Notes: generated from the letters alone by a model not told the origin. Shown: positions 50,651 through 59,510, numbered from the stretch's first letter. The stretch is 64,000 nucleotides of DNA from an archaeon (GCA_018694115.1 JABHNB010000012.1:62001-126000), one strand, 5' to 3'. A program made the numbers and translations.

Positions 50651-51043
50651 ATGGTATTCGAGAGGTTCAAAAAGATGATGGGAAGAGATGACGAATTTTC
50701 ATCAGAATTCATTGAAATAGACATGGACTCAGAAAAATCTGATTCAAAAATCTTGATAAAGACATTTGTTCTAAAAACATATGAGGACATCAATCCAATT
50801 TTAAACGCCTTAAGAGAAGGTTATACAATAGCAGTTATTGATATCAAGACTTTGAAATCCAAGGATGTAGTAGAATTGAAGAGAGCAATTTCTAAGATAA
50901 AGAAGACCGTAGAGGCATTAGAAGGTAAGATCGCAGGATTCGGTGAAAACACTGTAATCGCAACACCTTCAAAGGTTTTTGAAATCCAAAAAGGTGCAGT
51001 TGAAGCTCCGCAGCCGAAAAACGACGAACTTGAACGATTTTAA
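50651..51043 (+). CDS. sepF: archaeal SepF-like cell division protein
   Basis: A 130-residue protein with an N-terminal amphipathic helix (VFERFKKMMGR) for membrane binding, an acidic linker and the SepF domain. That domain shows VLKTYEDINPILNALREGYTIAVIDIKTLKSKDVVELKRAIS and KIAGFGENTVIATPSKV. In archaea SepF anchors FtsZ to the membrane in place of FtsA. A TATA box TTTAAATA at 50621-50629 is 26 bases upstream. The next gene starts within its stop (TAATG). Confidence 0.92.
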   Translation: MVFERFKKMMGRDDEFSSEFIEIDMDSEKSDSKILIKTFVLKTYEDINPILNALREGYTIAVIDIKTLKSKDVVELKRAISKIKKTVEALEGKIAGFGENTVIATPSKVFEIQKGAVEAPQPKNDELERF

Positions 51044-51273
51044 TGGTAAAATTAAGTGACTTAAATCTAGAAGAAATTTCTCAAGAGGAAGTTAGTAATC
51101 GTACTTTTCTCGGACAAGCAACCGGGATGGGTCTTGGTCATTGTGTTTGGTTGGGAACTCGCCATGGGCCGAAAGGTTTCCTTGATAACGTTCGATCTTA
51201 TGTGGTTCATGAGCAAGGCCCAGCTAAGATGGATGTCACATTCTATGGGGATCCAAGCGATAAAAGTACTTAA
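51043..51273 (+). CDS. hypothetical protein coupled to sepF
   Basis: 76 residues with no recognised family. The segment FLGQATGMGLGHCVWLGTRHGP is Gly-rich with a Cys/His pair, followed by VRSYVVHEQGPAKMDVTFYGDP. It overlaps the sepF stop (TAATG), so it is translated with SepF and may act in division or in the membrane. No evidence beyond linkage. Confidence 0.55.
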   Translation: MVKLSDLNLEEISQEEVSNRTFLGQATGMGLGHCVWLGTRHGPKGFLDNVRSYVVHEQGPAKMDVTFYGDPSDKST

Positions 51274-51297
51274 AAACCCAGATTTTCTTCCTAATTT

Positions 51298-51954
51298 ATG
51301 GAAACTCCAGTGTTATATATAGAGACTCGGAAAAAGTTTAATTTAGATGACATAGACTTCTCTATCTTGGATAAGCTCCCTGGGAAAACAATCTCCATTG
51401 CAGCGACAGTCCAATACCTTGATATCGTACCAGAAGTTAAGAAATATCTTGAATCTAAGGGAAAAACGGTCATTATCAAAAAGGGCGCATTTTATGATGC
51501 CCACGTTCTGGGATGTAATTCGGCTGCCTTTGATAAGAATGCAGACACACGTGTTCTAATCACTGATGGAAAATTCCATGCAATAAACAACGCAATCCAA
51601 CTTCAAAAGGAGATATATGTATTTACAACAAGAACTCTTGAAAAAGTTGGGCAGGAGGATCTTGACGCACATAAGAAAAAGACTATGGGAAAACAAACTT
51701 TATTTTTAGCCTCCAAGACTGTCGGCCTAATTGTCTCCTCAAAACCTGGCCAGAATGTCAAGTCAATACAAGCAATAAAAGAAAAGATTAAGAAATTAGA
51801 CAAGAATGTATACGTCTTTGAAGCAAACAACATCAATATCGCTGAATTTGAAAATTTCCCAGAAGTTAAGATCTGGGTAAATACTGCATGCTATGGTCTC
51901 GCAAGGGATAATAAAAAGATTGTCAATTTATCAGATATCTTAGAATTTCTTTAA
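51298..51954 (+). CDS. dph2: Dph2-like diphthamide biosynthesis protein lacking the first domain
   Basis: 218 residues matching domains 2 and 3 of archaeal Dph2. VLGCNSAAFD carries the second cluster Cys (C73). LITDGKFHAINNAIQLQKEIYVF, TVGLIVSSKPGQN and WVNTACYGLARDN (C198) follow. Archaeal Dph2 is about 340 residues and binds a 4Fe-4S cluster with three Cys, one per domain. The first domain and its Cys are missing here. The leaderless TATA (CTTAAAAACC, 51268-51277) lies 26 bases before the ATG, so the short form looks genuine. Activity, perhaps with a separate domain-1 partner, is uncertain. Confidence 0.75.
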   Translation: METPVLYIETRKKFNLDDIDFSILDKLPGKTISIAATVQYLDIVPEVKKYLESKGKTVIIKKGAFYDAHVLGCNSAAFDKNADTRVLITDGKFHAINNAIQLQKEIYVFTTRTLEKVGQEDLDAHKKKTMGKQTLFLASKTVGLIVSSKPGQNVKSIQAIKEKIKKLDKNVYVFEANNINIAEFENFPEVKIWVNTACYGLARDNKKIVNLSDILEFL

Positions 51955-52007
51955 CCCCTTACCCAAATTTCATTACACTATATACTTCTAATCAGAATTG
52001 ATAAAAA

Positions 52008-52376
52008 TTAAATCTTTGCAATCGCAAAGACTGTTTTAAGAGCTACAATGATTGTAGCTGGAATGAACAGTACAAGCAATGAGGTCAATACATTACTCAA
52101 TGCAGAAAGAATTGGGCTAAGATTGGAAATAAATATCAAAGTATCATTTCCCATCCCACTAACAATTACCAATGCCAAACTTGCAAGTAGAAAAGTATTA
52201 GAATCTTTATCTCCAACATTCAAGAAGCCCACAAACAGACCAAGGACAACTAATACTAGATAAAATACTCCTAACGCAGACTTAAGAGTTTCGTGAAATA
52301 GTCCCAAGATCACAGCTAAAACTACACCAATTAAAAAGGCATATGCTCCGATAAGATTCTCTTTTGACTTCACCAT
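52008..52376 (-). CDS. hypothetical membrane protein
   Basis: 122 residues with about four TM segments (LIGAYAFLIGVVLAVILGLF, LGVFYLVLVVLGLFVGFL, FLLASLALVIVSGMG and a C-terminal hydrophobic helix). No family recognised. A TATA-like CCTATAATTT (52396-52404) is 24 bases upstream of the ATG. Confidence 0.65.
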   Translation of the reverse strand: MVKSKENLIGAYAFLIGVVLAVILGLFHETLKSALGVFYLVLVVLGLFVGFLNVGDKDSNTFLLASLALVIVSGMGNDTLIFISNLSPILSALSNVLTSLLVLFIPATIIVALKTVFAIAKI

Positions 52377-52499
52377 TTTTCAATTATCTCTTCAAATTAT
52401 AGGCCATTCATGTATTTAAATCTTTCTTTAACACCGACGACAACCCCAAAAAGTGGACAAAATAATATATTCTCTAGAACCGAAAAGTTTATAAGTTGG

Positions 52500-52517
52500 T
52501 GTAATTCCAGAATTACA
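52500..52517. promoter_or_regulatory. 18-base palindrome at the promoter of the surface-protein gene
   Basis: TGTAATTC (52500-52507), CA, GAATTACA (52510-52517) is a perfect 8-bp inverted repeat. It sits between the TATA box (52489-52498) and the start codon at 52520, covering the expected transcription start. A dimeric repressor bound here would block initiation. Confidence 0.6.
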
Positions 52518-52519
52518 AC

Positions 52520-54478
52520 ATGGTAAAGAGATTAGCAACAGTCCTTGGATTATTTGCACTTTTAGTTCTAAGTCTAGGAATCGTTAGTGCTGCTTCATTA
52601 TCCCATGACAATGTTGTTGGAAATGATTCTACTGTTAACCATGATGATGGTTCTTTCGAGATAACATTTGATTTGAATAATTCAGGTGTTAATGCAACTA
52701 TCGACTGGACTGCTTCTACTGCCTCTCAGGGAGCAATCCTTGCTTTCTCAAAAGACTCAATTGGTAACGGAACTGCAACTACAGTGACCGAATCTATTAC
52801 TGCAACAATCTCTTTCGCTAAACACCTTTCTGGAACTATTGAAGGAATAATTATAGCAGATCCAAGTGGTGCAGGTTCTAACGAAGAAATCTCATTCGAA
52901 ATTACAATTAATGATAATGCTTCTATCGAAGTTATTCAAACTGGTCTTTCTAAGACTGCTAATGGTACAGTTACTATAACAAATACAGGTAATACGGACT
53001 TAACTGGAATTACCCTTGAATCCTTTGCCGATGCAGATTTTGAAGTTGCATTCGGAAAAACTACATTTAATCTAGACGCAGGTGACTCAGAAACAACTGC
53101 GATTACTTCAACTAATACTGGTGATTTAAGCCTTGGTGATGACGCTACATTAACAATAAAGGCAGCACATGCAGATGCTAATGATACAACTAGCATTTTG
53201 ATTCTTTCATCCTTCTGTGAAGATGAAAATAATGGAGACTTGAATGTAGAATTAAGAAATATCAACATCGATGAAGGATTCGGAGATGATGATGCTTACT
53301 GGTATCCTTTAGACAAGATTTCCTTTGATTTGGATGTTGAGAACGAAGGAAGCTGGGACGTTGAAAATATTGAGATTAAGATTTGTTTACTTGATACAGA
53401 CAGCGGTAAATGTGTTATCGATGAAGATGATATGGATTTAGAAGATGATGATTTTGATTTAGATGAAGACGACGACGTAACTATTGTTGTTGAATTCGAG
53501 GTTAACCCAAGAGAACTTACTGACGGAAACAATGATTATATTCTATATGCAAAGGCAATCGGAAAAGTTGACGATTCAGACAGCATATTTGACGGAGATA
53601 AAACTTGTAGCGCTGATTCAAAAGAGATCGAAATTAGAACTAATGAAGAATTTATCATTATTGATAACATGAATATTGTTGATTTAACAAATCCAGATGA
53701 CGACGGAAAGGTTTCTTGTGGAAGCAAGGCCCAGATTACTGCGGATGTTTGGAATGTTGGAGATAGTAAAATTGATGAGGATAAGATTTTCGTTGAGATT
53801 TACAGCAAAGACTTAGGTATCAATGAAGTTATCGATTTCCAAGATATTAGCTCCTTAGATAGTGAAGAATTAAGCATTACAGTAGATATTCCTGAAGATT
53901 TAGAAAAAAACTTCTATGGGATCTTATTCACAGTTTATGATGATGACAATTTAGAAGAGAAAGATATCTATGAAAACTCTGAAGACGATAACGCGGAATT
54001 CGATTATGTAATCGAAATCTCCAGTTGTATTGCTGGGGCTGCAAAGCCATCTATTTCAGCTAGTCTTTCTTCCGATGCAAAAGTTGGAGAAGAACTTGTA
54101 ATCACTGCAACAATAACTAATGAAGGAAGCGATGGAACATTCGTTATCTCTGCAGAAAACTTCGAGTCTTGGGCAGAACTTGTGAGCGTAAACCCTCAAG
54201 TTTCAACTATTGACCGAGATGATTCCACACAGGTAATTATTACTCTTAAACCAACTAATGCTGGAACACAATCCTTCATGATTAAGACTAGTGCAGATGG
54301 TGAAGAGAGCACACAATCTGTTTCAGTTAGTATTGCAGATAGCCCCTCTATCCTTGATGGAGTAAGCAACACAATGCTTTACCTTATCGTTGGGATTGCA
54401 GTTGTTTTGATCTTAATTGTCCTTGCACTAATTGTAAGAATCTCAAGAAGAACAACTCGAAGAGTTGCAGATTTTTAA
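52520..54478 (+). CDS. secreted surface (S-layer-type) protein with C-terminal membrane anchor
   Basis: 652 residues. A signal peptide (RLATVLGLFALLVLSLGIVSAA) leads into Thr/Asn-rich beta-sandwich domains with many N-X-S/T sequons. CARDB-like stretches are visible (ENEGSWDVENIEIKICLLD, ITNEGSDGTFVISAENF), and there is a strongly acidic region (near residues 295-330) that may bind cations. Near residue 619 a TM helix (LYLIVGIAVVLILIVLALIV) ends in a basic tail RISRRTTRR. TM plus Arg-rich tail resembles archaeosortase sorting signals. The archaeosortase gene follows 50 bases later. Likely a glycosylated surface protein. Confidence 0.75.
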   Translation: MVKRLATVLGLFALLVLSLGIVSAASLSHDNVVGNDSTVNHDDGSFEITFDLNNSGVNATIDWTASTASQGAILAFSKDSIGNGTATTVTESITATISFAKHLSGTIEGIIIADPSGAGSNEEISFEITINDNASIEVIQTGLSKTANGTVTITNTGNTDLTGITLESFADADFEVAFGKTTFNLDAGDSETTAITSTNTGDLSLGDDATLTIKAAHADANDTTSILILSSFCEDENNGDLNVELRNINIDEGFGDDDAYWYPLDKISFDLDVENEGSWDVENIEIKICLLDTDSGKCVIDEDDMDLEDDDFDLDEDDDVTIVVEFEVNPRELTDGNNDYILYAKAIGKVDDSDSIFDGDKTCSADSKEIEIRTNEEFIIIDNMNIVDLTNPDDDGKVSCGSKAQITADVWNVGDSKIDEDKIFVEIYSKDLGINEVIDFQDISSLDSEELSITVDIPEDLEKNFYGILFTVYDDDNLEEKDIYENSEDDNAEFDYVIEISSCIAGAAKPSISASLSSDAKVGEELVITATITNEGSDGTFVISAENFESWAELVSVNPQVSTIDRDDSTQVIITLKPTNAGTQSFMIKTSADGEESTQSVSVSIADSPSILDGVSNTMLYLIVGIAVVLILIVLALIVRISRRTTRRVADF

Positions 54479-54528
54479 TTATTTAATTATTTCAAATAGT
54501 TTTTAAAGTTGTTTAAGTTCCATAACCT

Positions 54529-55065
54529 ATGAGAAAATTCAACATTGGAGATTTTATCCTTAGATACGTAATCATCCTATTAGCCGGTTTGGGGAACCTT
54601 TTCATTTTTTATTGGGTTTTCACTCCCCTAACAATCAAGGCAGTTTCATTTATCCTCGGAATCTTCTCAAATACAATAACTATCGGTAATCAGATATTCT
54701 CGAGTCTAGGGGCCTTAGAATTAATCCCCCCATGCATTGCAGGGGCCGCATTTTTCCTCTTATTCGCCTTGATTCTCTCTACAGCGAGACTATCTATTAA
54801 AAAAAGGGCCTGGATATTTCTAAGTTCTAGTGCAATGTTCTTTGTTTTAAATATCGCAAGAATCATCTTCTTATTTCTAATAAGTGAAAAACCCTACTTC
54901 GAAACGTTTCACTGGATATCTTGGAATATCCTCTCTACAGTTCTTGTCATTGCGGTTTGGCTCTTTAATGTATGGCTCTTTAAGGTGAAATCAGTCCCAG
55001 TTTATACCGATTTTGAAGAATTATTGAGGGTAATAAAGCCCAAAAAGTCCAAGAGACGCAAGTAA
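54529..55065 (+). CDS. archaeosortase/exosortase-family membrane transpeptidase
   Basis: A 178-residue polytopic membrane protein with the exosortase/archaeosortase catalytic set. Cys is in LIPPCIAGAAFFLLF (C69), Arg in FVLNIARIIFLF (R111) and His in FETFHWISW (H128), each at a TM-helix edge. These enzymes cut near C-terminal TM anchors of surface proteins and attach them to lipid. Its own TATA box (54498-54507) gives a leaderless start. The gene upstream encodes a fitting substrate. It overlaps the convergent gene by 45 bases. Confidence 0.82.
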   Translation: MRKFNIGDFILRYVIILLAGLGNLFIFYWVFTPLTIKAVSFILGIFSNTITIGNQIFSSLGALELIPPCIAGAAFFLLFALILSTARLSIKKRAWIFLSSSAMFFVLNIARIIFLFLISEKPYFETFHWISWNILSTVLVIAVWLFNVWLFKVKSVPVYTDFEELLRVIKPKKSKRRK

Positions 55066-55506
55066 TACAATAAATCCTGCAATCACCACTCCTGCAGCAA
55101 TTGCTATAAAACTCTTCCATCTACTCAATCCCAACATCCATGCAATTAATGCTCCTGTCCATGCTCCTGTCCCAGGTAAGGGTATTGCCACGAGAGCCGC
55201 TAAAGCGATATAACCAACCCCTCCGACCTGTTTTTCTACCCTATCACTTTTCCTCCTTATTCTTCTCAAAACTCTGCTCATAACGCTCCGATAAGGCTTA
55301 AAATTCATAAAACTCTCGTGGAGGAAGTCCAAAAATAGAAAAACAAGGAATATAACTAAGATATTCAATAAGAGCACAAGTAAAAAATATGGCCAAATTA
55401 AAAGCCCATTCCTCGCAGTATATTCTACTATTAGGGGCAATCCTCCCCTCAACTCAAAAACCGGGAGAATTGTTAGAAGAAGCCCTAAAAGAATTTGTAT
55501 ATCCAT
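55021..55506 (-). CDS. COG2426-type small membrane protein (putative small multidrug exporter family)
   Basis: 161 residues with about four TM helices. The start ILLGLLLTILPVFELRGGLPL carries the PVFELRGGLP family motif. The C-terminal LAALVAIPLPGTGAWTGALIAWMLGLSRWKSF, with its PLPGTGAWTG loop, is also typical of COG2426/Sm_multidrug_ex proteins. The family name is historical; the function is not proven. Its start touches the stop of the upstream gene (55506). Confidence 0.82.
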   Translation of the reverse strand: MDIQILLGLLLTILPVFELRGGLPLIVEYTARNGLLIWPYFLLVLLLNILVIFLVFLFLDFLHESFMNFKPYRSVMSRVLRRIRRKSDRVEKQVGGVGYIALAALVAIPLPGTGAWTGALIAWMLGLSRWKSFIAIAAGVVIAGFIVLLASLGLFGLYYPQ

Positions 55507-56228
55507 TATTCGTCCGCGTTATTCCATTGGGAAACAACTTCAATCATAAACTTCTCTGCAGCCTTAAGATTCTCTTCGCATTTCCCAATATTTATAATAT
55601 AACAATCAGGATTATTAGGATCCGTCATTACCGAAGATTCCTCAGCCATCTGGACAAGAATAACCGTTTTCCCAGATTCACTTGAGCAGTCTGCAAAAGG
55701 AAGGCCCCTCTCTTCTGCAAGTTCTCTATCCGTAGTCGCCCCAGTAAGGTTGCCAATAACCATTGGAAGCATGGTCTTAGTTTTTCCCAATAAATCAGAA
55801 ACTAGTATAGATTTTTCACACTCCCAAACTTCTGGAGATTGCGTAACAATAACATTGGGATACAAACTCACATCTATGTCTGCAGGAATATCGTTCTTCC
55901 GCGGATCATTCCTTAAAAAGATATTATAATTGTGTACTAACTGATCTCCCCAATAAACTGGAAATCTCCCATGATAGATCTCAAAGTCAGGATACTTTTC
56001 CTTAATCCACTCTGCACCAGCAAGATCAAAAGTCTTCGAACTCTGAACATAGAAATATGATATCAAAACAGAAGCAATGATTACCCCAACAATAATAAAG
56101 AACCATAACAACTGTCTATTTTCCCTCTCGGCAATCTTTTTAGGAACTTTCTCTTCGGAGATTTCTCCATTTTCCACCTGCATAGGAATCTCTTTCTTTT
56201 TTTTCTGCTCTTTCTTTTTTCTTGCCAT
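55506..56228 (-). CDS. membrane-anchored hypothetical protein, extracytoplasmic domain
   Basis: 240 residues: a Lys/Glu-rich cytoplasmic N-terminus, one TM helix (LLWFFIIVGVIIASVLISYFY, about 40-60) and an external domain with four Cys. The segment ESGKTVILVQMAEESSVM, NPDCYIINIGKCEENLKAAEKFM parallels the end of the next gene product, so the two are distant paralogues. Function unknown. A TATA box at 56248-56258 is 25 bases upstream. Confidence 0.68.
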   Translation of the reverse strand: MARKKKEQKKKKEIPMQVENGEISEEKVPKKIAERENRQLLWFFIIVGVIIASVLISYFYVQSSKTFDLAGAEWIKEKYPDFEIYHGRFPVYWGDQLVHNYNIFLRNDPRKNDIPADIDVSLYPNVIVTQSPEVWECEKSILVSDLLGKTKTMLPMVIGNLTGATTDRELAEERGLPFADCSSESGKTVILVQMAEESSVMTDPNNPDCYIINIGKCEENLKAAEKFMIEVVSQWNNADE

Positions 56229-56241
56229 ATTAAATAAAAAT

Positions 56242-56805
56242 TTAACTTATTTTTAAAACTTTGTAAAGGAATGCATCTGCCCCCCTAACCGAATCTCCCG
56301 AGATATAAACACAACTTTCCTTCTTATAAACTTCTGTTTCATTATTTTCTGGAAATTCAAAAACAATAACATTATCACTACAGTTCTTAACTGGATAATC
56401 TCCTCCACATTCAATTCCTTCGATACAAGCCTCTTGCCACCTCAAAACATAGTCTCCCAGGTTGTTTAAAATTTCAGAAGTTGCAGCGTCGGGCTTTACA
56501 AAATATAATGGCTTTCCCACATACGAGTTGATGTCATAAGTTCCTAAGACCGAAACATTTCCAACTTCTTCTGGAAGATATTGAAATCCAAAAACTTGAT
56601 TACTGATTACCGTTCTCCAAAGACCATTTTGTCTCACAAATTCTAGGCCCCGATATTCCTTCGTTGAACTGTCTTCGTCCTCATTACCCATCAAAGAATA
56701 TCCTGCCGTGGACACAATCATTAGTCCCACAAGAATAAGACCCACTACGACGGCATTTCGTCTTTTGGTTTTCTCTGCATCTCGCTTCATCCGTATTTTT
56801 CTCAT
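56242..56805 (-). CDS. membrane-anchored hypothetical protein, paralogue of its downstream neighbour
   Basis: 187 residues with a basic N-terminus, one TM helix (NAVVVGLILVGLMIVSTAGYSL) and an external domain with four Cys. NCSDNVIVFEFPENNETEVYKKESCVYISGDSVRGADAFLYKVL corresponds to the C-terminal region of the 240-residue protein. Function unknown; the exported Cys-rich domain may form disulfides. A TATA box at 56825-56834 is 25 bases upstream of the ATG. Confidence 0.68.
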   Translation of the reverse strand: MRKIRMKRDAEKTKRRNAVVVGLILVGLMIVSTAGYSLMGNEDEDSSTKEYRGLEFVRQNGLWRTVISNQVFGFQYLPEEVGNVSVLGTYDINSYVGKPLYFVKPDAATSEILNNLGDYVLRWQEACIEGIECGGDYPVKNCSDNVIVFEFPENNETEVYKKESCVYISGDSVRGADAFLYKVLKIS

Positions 56806-56880
56806 GGAGATTCAAGACAACAACCCTTTAAATTCATTACGCTCCTCGAGTTTTTCTGTAAAATTACACCTTCGGCCTTC

Positions 56881-56936
56881 CGTAAAAAAATGAAAAATAA
56901 AAAAAAAGAAAAAAAGAAAGGAAATAAATCCTTTCT
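56881..56936 (-). terminator. hairpin plus T-tract terminator of the S-layer gene
   Basis: Just after the S-layer stop, AGAAAGGA (56929-56936 on the minus strand) pairs with TCCTTTCT (56915-56922) around a six-base loop. It is followed by a T-rich run of about 34 bases (56881-56914). The structure resembles a bacterial intrinsic terminator. Archaeal polymerase mainly needs the T-tract. Confidence 0.75.
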
Positions 56937-56951
56937 ATTTTGTAAGTTTGT

Positions 56952-59285
56952 TTAAGCAACAACTAAGCTCGCTTCAGTAGTAGACGTACCCTTGTACTTA
57001 GTTCCGACAGTTGTATCAACGTCGTTGTTAAGTAAGTAAGTAGTAGCCTTGGTTGTATCTGCAGCATTAAAACCAGCAACTAACATAGCAGTCTTACCCG
57101 ATCTATCGAAAGATTGGATTAAGAACTCACCAGCAGCAACACCAGTCATTGTTGTAAATTCACCATCACTATAAGCTCCACCTAGTAATTCAGCAGCAAC
57201 AGAGTTGATAGCAGAACCACCAACAACAATCAGATTTTTACCTGCAACGGATGCAGCCTCTGTGTCGTCAACAGTCATAACACCAGCTTCAGTACCAGTC
57301 CCGATAGTTACCTCTGGAGGTGTAATATATACATCTGCAGAAACTTCGCTACCGTGATAGATTACCTTCACACTATCCTGTCCCGAGCTCGGTTTATCCC
57401 ATAGGAATTCCGTTGCAAGAGGAGAATACATGAAAGATCTCCATACATCTGTGTCTCCAATCTCCTTGAATGTAGCAGATTCATTATCTACTCCACTAAC
57501 CTCAACTTCTGCAGTTGTGGAAGAGTCCCATCCTAGAAGAATACTGAAACCATCAGAAGATCCAATAGCTCCATCCTTGTCTTCCTCAACCATTGTAAGG
57601 TTCCAAGATGTAGCATTGTGTCCTATCTGTCCACCATCTCCATCTGTAGAGAAATTGTATGCACCAAATGCAGTACTTGTATTTGCAGCTTCAATAGGCA
57701 AATAAACTTTTAATCCCTCAGCAGAATAAAGCTCGTCGAAATTCATGTTTGTTCCCGCAGTAAGTCCGATAGTCTTATTTGAAGACGCACCAGTACTTGT
57801 TACAGGTCCAACTGTTAATTCAACATTCCCAATAGATACTGTGGATCCTAATTTAAGTCCTTTCTTTAGAATAGTGAATCCCTCATCTACCCAGTATTCC
57901 ATATCAAATTCATCATTTGATCCATCCAAAACGAAGTTTGTTGGCCTCATTAAATAAGACTCAGCATCATCTCCGCTAACATAGGATGCAACAAAATAGG
58001 AATCTGTACTCTTAGTAAAGTTAAGAGTAGTTCCACTGGAAGTAACTAATGTGTGAGTAGCATCCTTTCCAGTTCCTGCAAATGCACCGTTTGTGGTAGC
58101 ATAAAGGAGGGAAATGTCTGCCTCACCATCTTTCAATGGGAAATCATTAAGAATTGCATAGGTATCTGCTCCTTGTCGAACCTCAATTACCTCCTCAGTG
58201 GGGTAAGTTAGTCCTGCAAAAGTTAATTTCACTGCTTCAAACTCAGGCATTGTTATGCTTGATGTTTCAGTAATGAACATATCCTCTTCAGCAGCCCAAA
58301 CAAGACTTATAGTTGTAAGCTTAGAATCTGTATCCGCAGTGATCACACTAGTTAATTCTGTAACAGAATTATCATTAATCTGAACATTAGACGAATTTGT
58401 AAGTTTTAACTTACCAGATCCAATACTGAATTCTACCTTGCTGATACCGGTATCCTTTGCAGAATACATGATATCCTTAACACCAATATATGATCCATCA
58501 GTTAACTTGAAAGTTCCACCTTCGGCTAAACTATTTGTAGTTTCTCCATTAGCAGTTATTTTAACTTCAGTTGAACTAACGTAATCAATACTTACTGTAT
58601 ACGGAGTTCCTTCTACATTTAATGTAGTGGATTCTCCTTCAGATAGAATTGCAGACGAAGCCGCATTAAGTAGAGTAATCGTATCTCCTCCAGTTGTGTT
58701 TGTTAAAACATAGTAAGATTTACCCATAATAGGTAAGTCTGTTGTGTCTAAATCATCCACATCAGGAGTATCCGTAAAGTCAAGAGAATACGTTAAAATT
58801 GTATCTCCAGAATTAATAAGGAATCCTACGGTTGGCTCATTTTCAGCGTAATCTTGGTTTTCCCACATTGTAAGATCAAGAGTAGCGTTCATTTCAATCT
58901 TCTGTGTGTAATCAAATTCATCATTGTTTTTATCGAGAAATTTACCATCCGATAAAAGGACAGGTAATTTATCATCGTTCAATGAAGAAGAAACTACTGC
59001 AGTAAGATTGTCTCCTAAGTGATACTTAGTTGAAGACTTCTCGAACTTGAATGAGTCGCCATCGCCGGTTGTTGTAGCAACAGTTCCTACGGATGCTGTA
59101 CCTAAGTTTGCTGCAATATTAGAAGCTGCAATGTTATCTGCAGGAGCTGCGTTAGCACCTACAACGATTGCGGTATTACTTGTGAATGGAGCAGGGTAAG
59201 CAGCAGCAGCTGCAGTACCAACAGTAGCACCAACCAAAGCAAGACTTCCTAATACTGTCATAGCTTTTCTAAATATTTTTTTCAT
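56952..59285 (-). CDS. S-layer protein
   Basis: 777 residues. A signal peptide (KKIFRKAMTVLGSLALVGATVGTAAAAA) is followed by TSNTAIVVGANAAPADNIAASNIAANL, a typical start of archaeal S-layer domains of the methanogen/DPANN kind. The rest is Thr/Ser/Asp-rich beta structure with many N-X-S/T sequons. A C-terminal half of the N-terminal domain fold reappears at the end (KNLIVVGGSAINSVAAELLGG, KTAMLVAGFNAADTTKATTYLL). No TM anchor. Almost no Cys. A Shine-Dalgarno GGAGGT (59296-59301), a long structured leader and a strong terminator point to very high expression. Confidence 0.88.
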   Translation of the reverse strand: MKKIFRKAMTVLGSLALVGATVGTAAAAAYPAPFTSNTAIVVGANAAPADNIAASNIAANLGTASVGTVATTTGDGDSFKFEKSSTKYHLGDNLTAVVSSSLNDDKLPVLLSDGKFLDKNNDEFDYTQKIEMNATLDLTMWENQDYAENEPTVGFLINSGDTILTYSLDFTDTPDVDDLDTTDLPIMGKSYYVLTNTTGGDTITLLNAASSAILSEGESTTLNVEGTPYTVSIDYVSSTEVKITANGETTNSLAEGGTFKLTDGSYIGVKDIMYSAKDTGISKVEFSIGSGKLKLTNSSNVQINDNSVTELTSVITADTDSKLTTISLVWAAEEDMFITETSSITMPEFEAVKLTFAGLTYPTEEVIEVRQGADTYAILNDFPLKDGEADISLLYATTNGAFAGTGKDATHTLVTSSGTTLNFTKSTDSYFVASYVSGDDAESYLMRPTNFVLDGSNDEFDMEYWVDEGFTILKKGLKLGSTVSIGNVELTVGPVTSTGASSNKTIGLTAGTNMNFDELYSAEGLKVYLPIEAANTSTAFGAYNFSTDGDGGQIGHNATSWNLTMVEEDKDGAIGSSDGFSILLGWDSSTTAEVEVSGVDNESATFKEIGDTDVWRSFMYSPLATEFLWDKPSSGQDSVKVIYHGSEVSADVYITPPEVTIGTGTEAGVMTVDDTEAASVAGKNLIVVGGSAINSVAAELLGGAYSDGEFTTMTGVAAGEFLIQSFDRSGKTAMLVAGFNAADTTKATTYLLNNDVDTTVGTKYKGTSTTEASLVVA

Positions 59286-59510
59286 TATTTTAATAACCTC
59301 CTTTCAGCACTATTAGGTTAGCCGCCTTATTCAAGGCCTCGCATTTGCGAATTCAGTTTTTTCTAATAGCCTGGCCGGTTCTTATAACTAGGGAGCGTTA
59401 TAAGTTTGTAATCACTAGGGTCCCTTTATGTACACTGACTAGTCAATGCATTATTGATAAACAATAACGCCTAGTTGTATAACCTGTTTTTCCTTTATAA
59501 AGCTTACTCT
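59286..59510 (-). promoter_or_regulatory. structured leader and promoter of the S-layer gene
   Basis: A TATA box (CTTTATAAAGG, 59494-59503) predicts a start near 59470 and a leader of about 185 bases. Perfect inverted repeats in it are TTATTG/CAATAA (59451-59467), CTTATAAC/GTTATAAG (59381-59404), TCGCA/TGCGA (59339-59350) and GCCTT/AAGGC (59324-59337). A Shine-Dalgarno GGAGGT (59296-59301) ends ten bases before the ATG. The 59381-59404 repeat could also serve as a closer TATA, so a second start is possible. Confidence 0.65.

Noticed and set aside
56881-56914. A-rich tract that could be a poly-A insertion or mobile-element scar
   Set aside because: Read on the minus strand it is a T-tract directly after a perfect hairpin at the S-layer stop, so a terminator explains it better; no target-site repeats are present.
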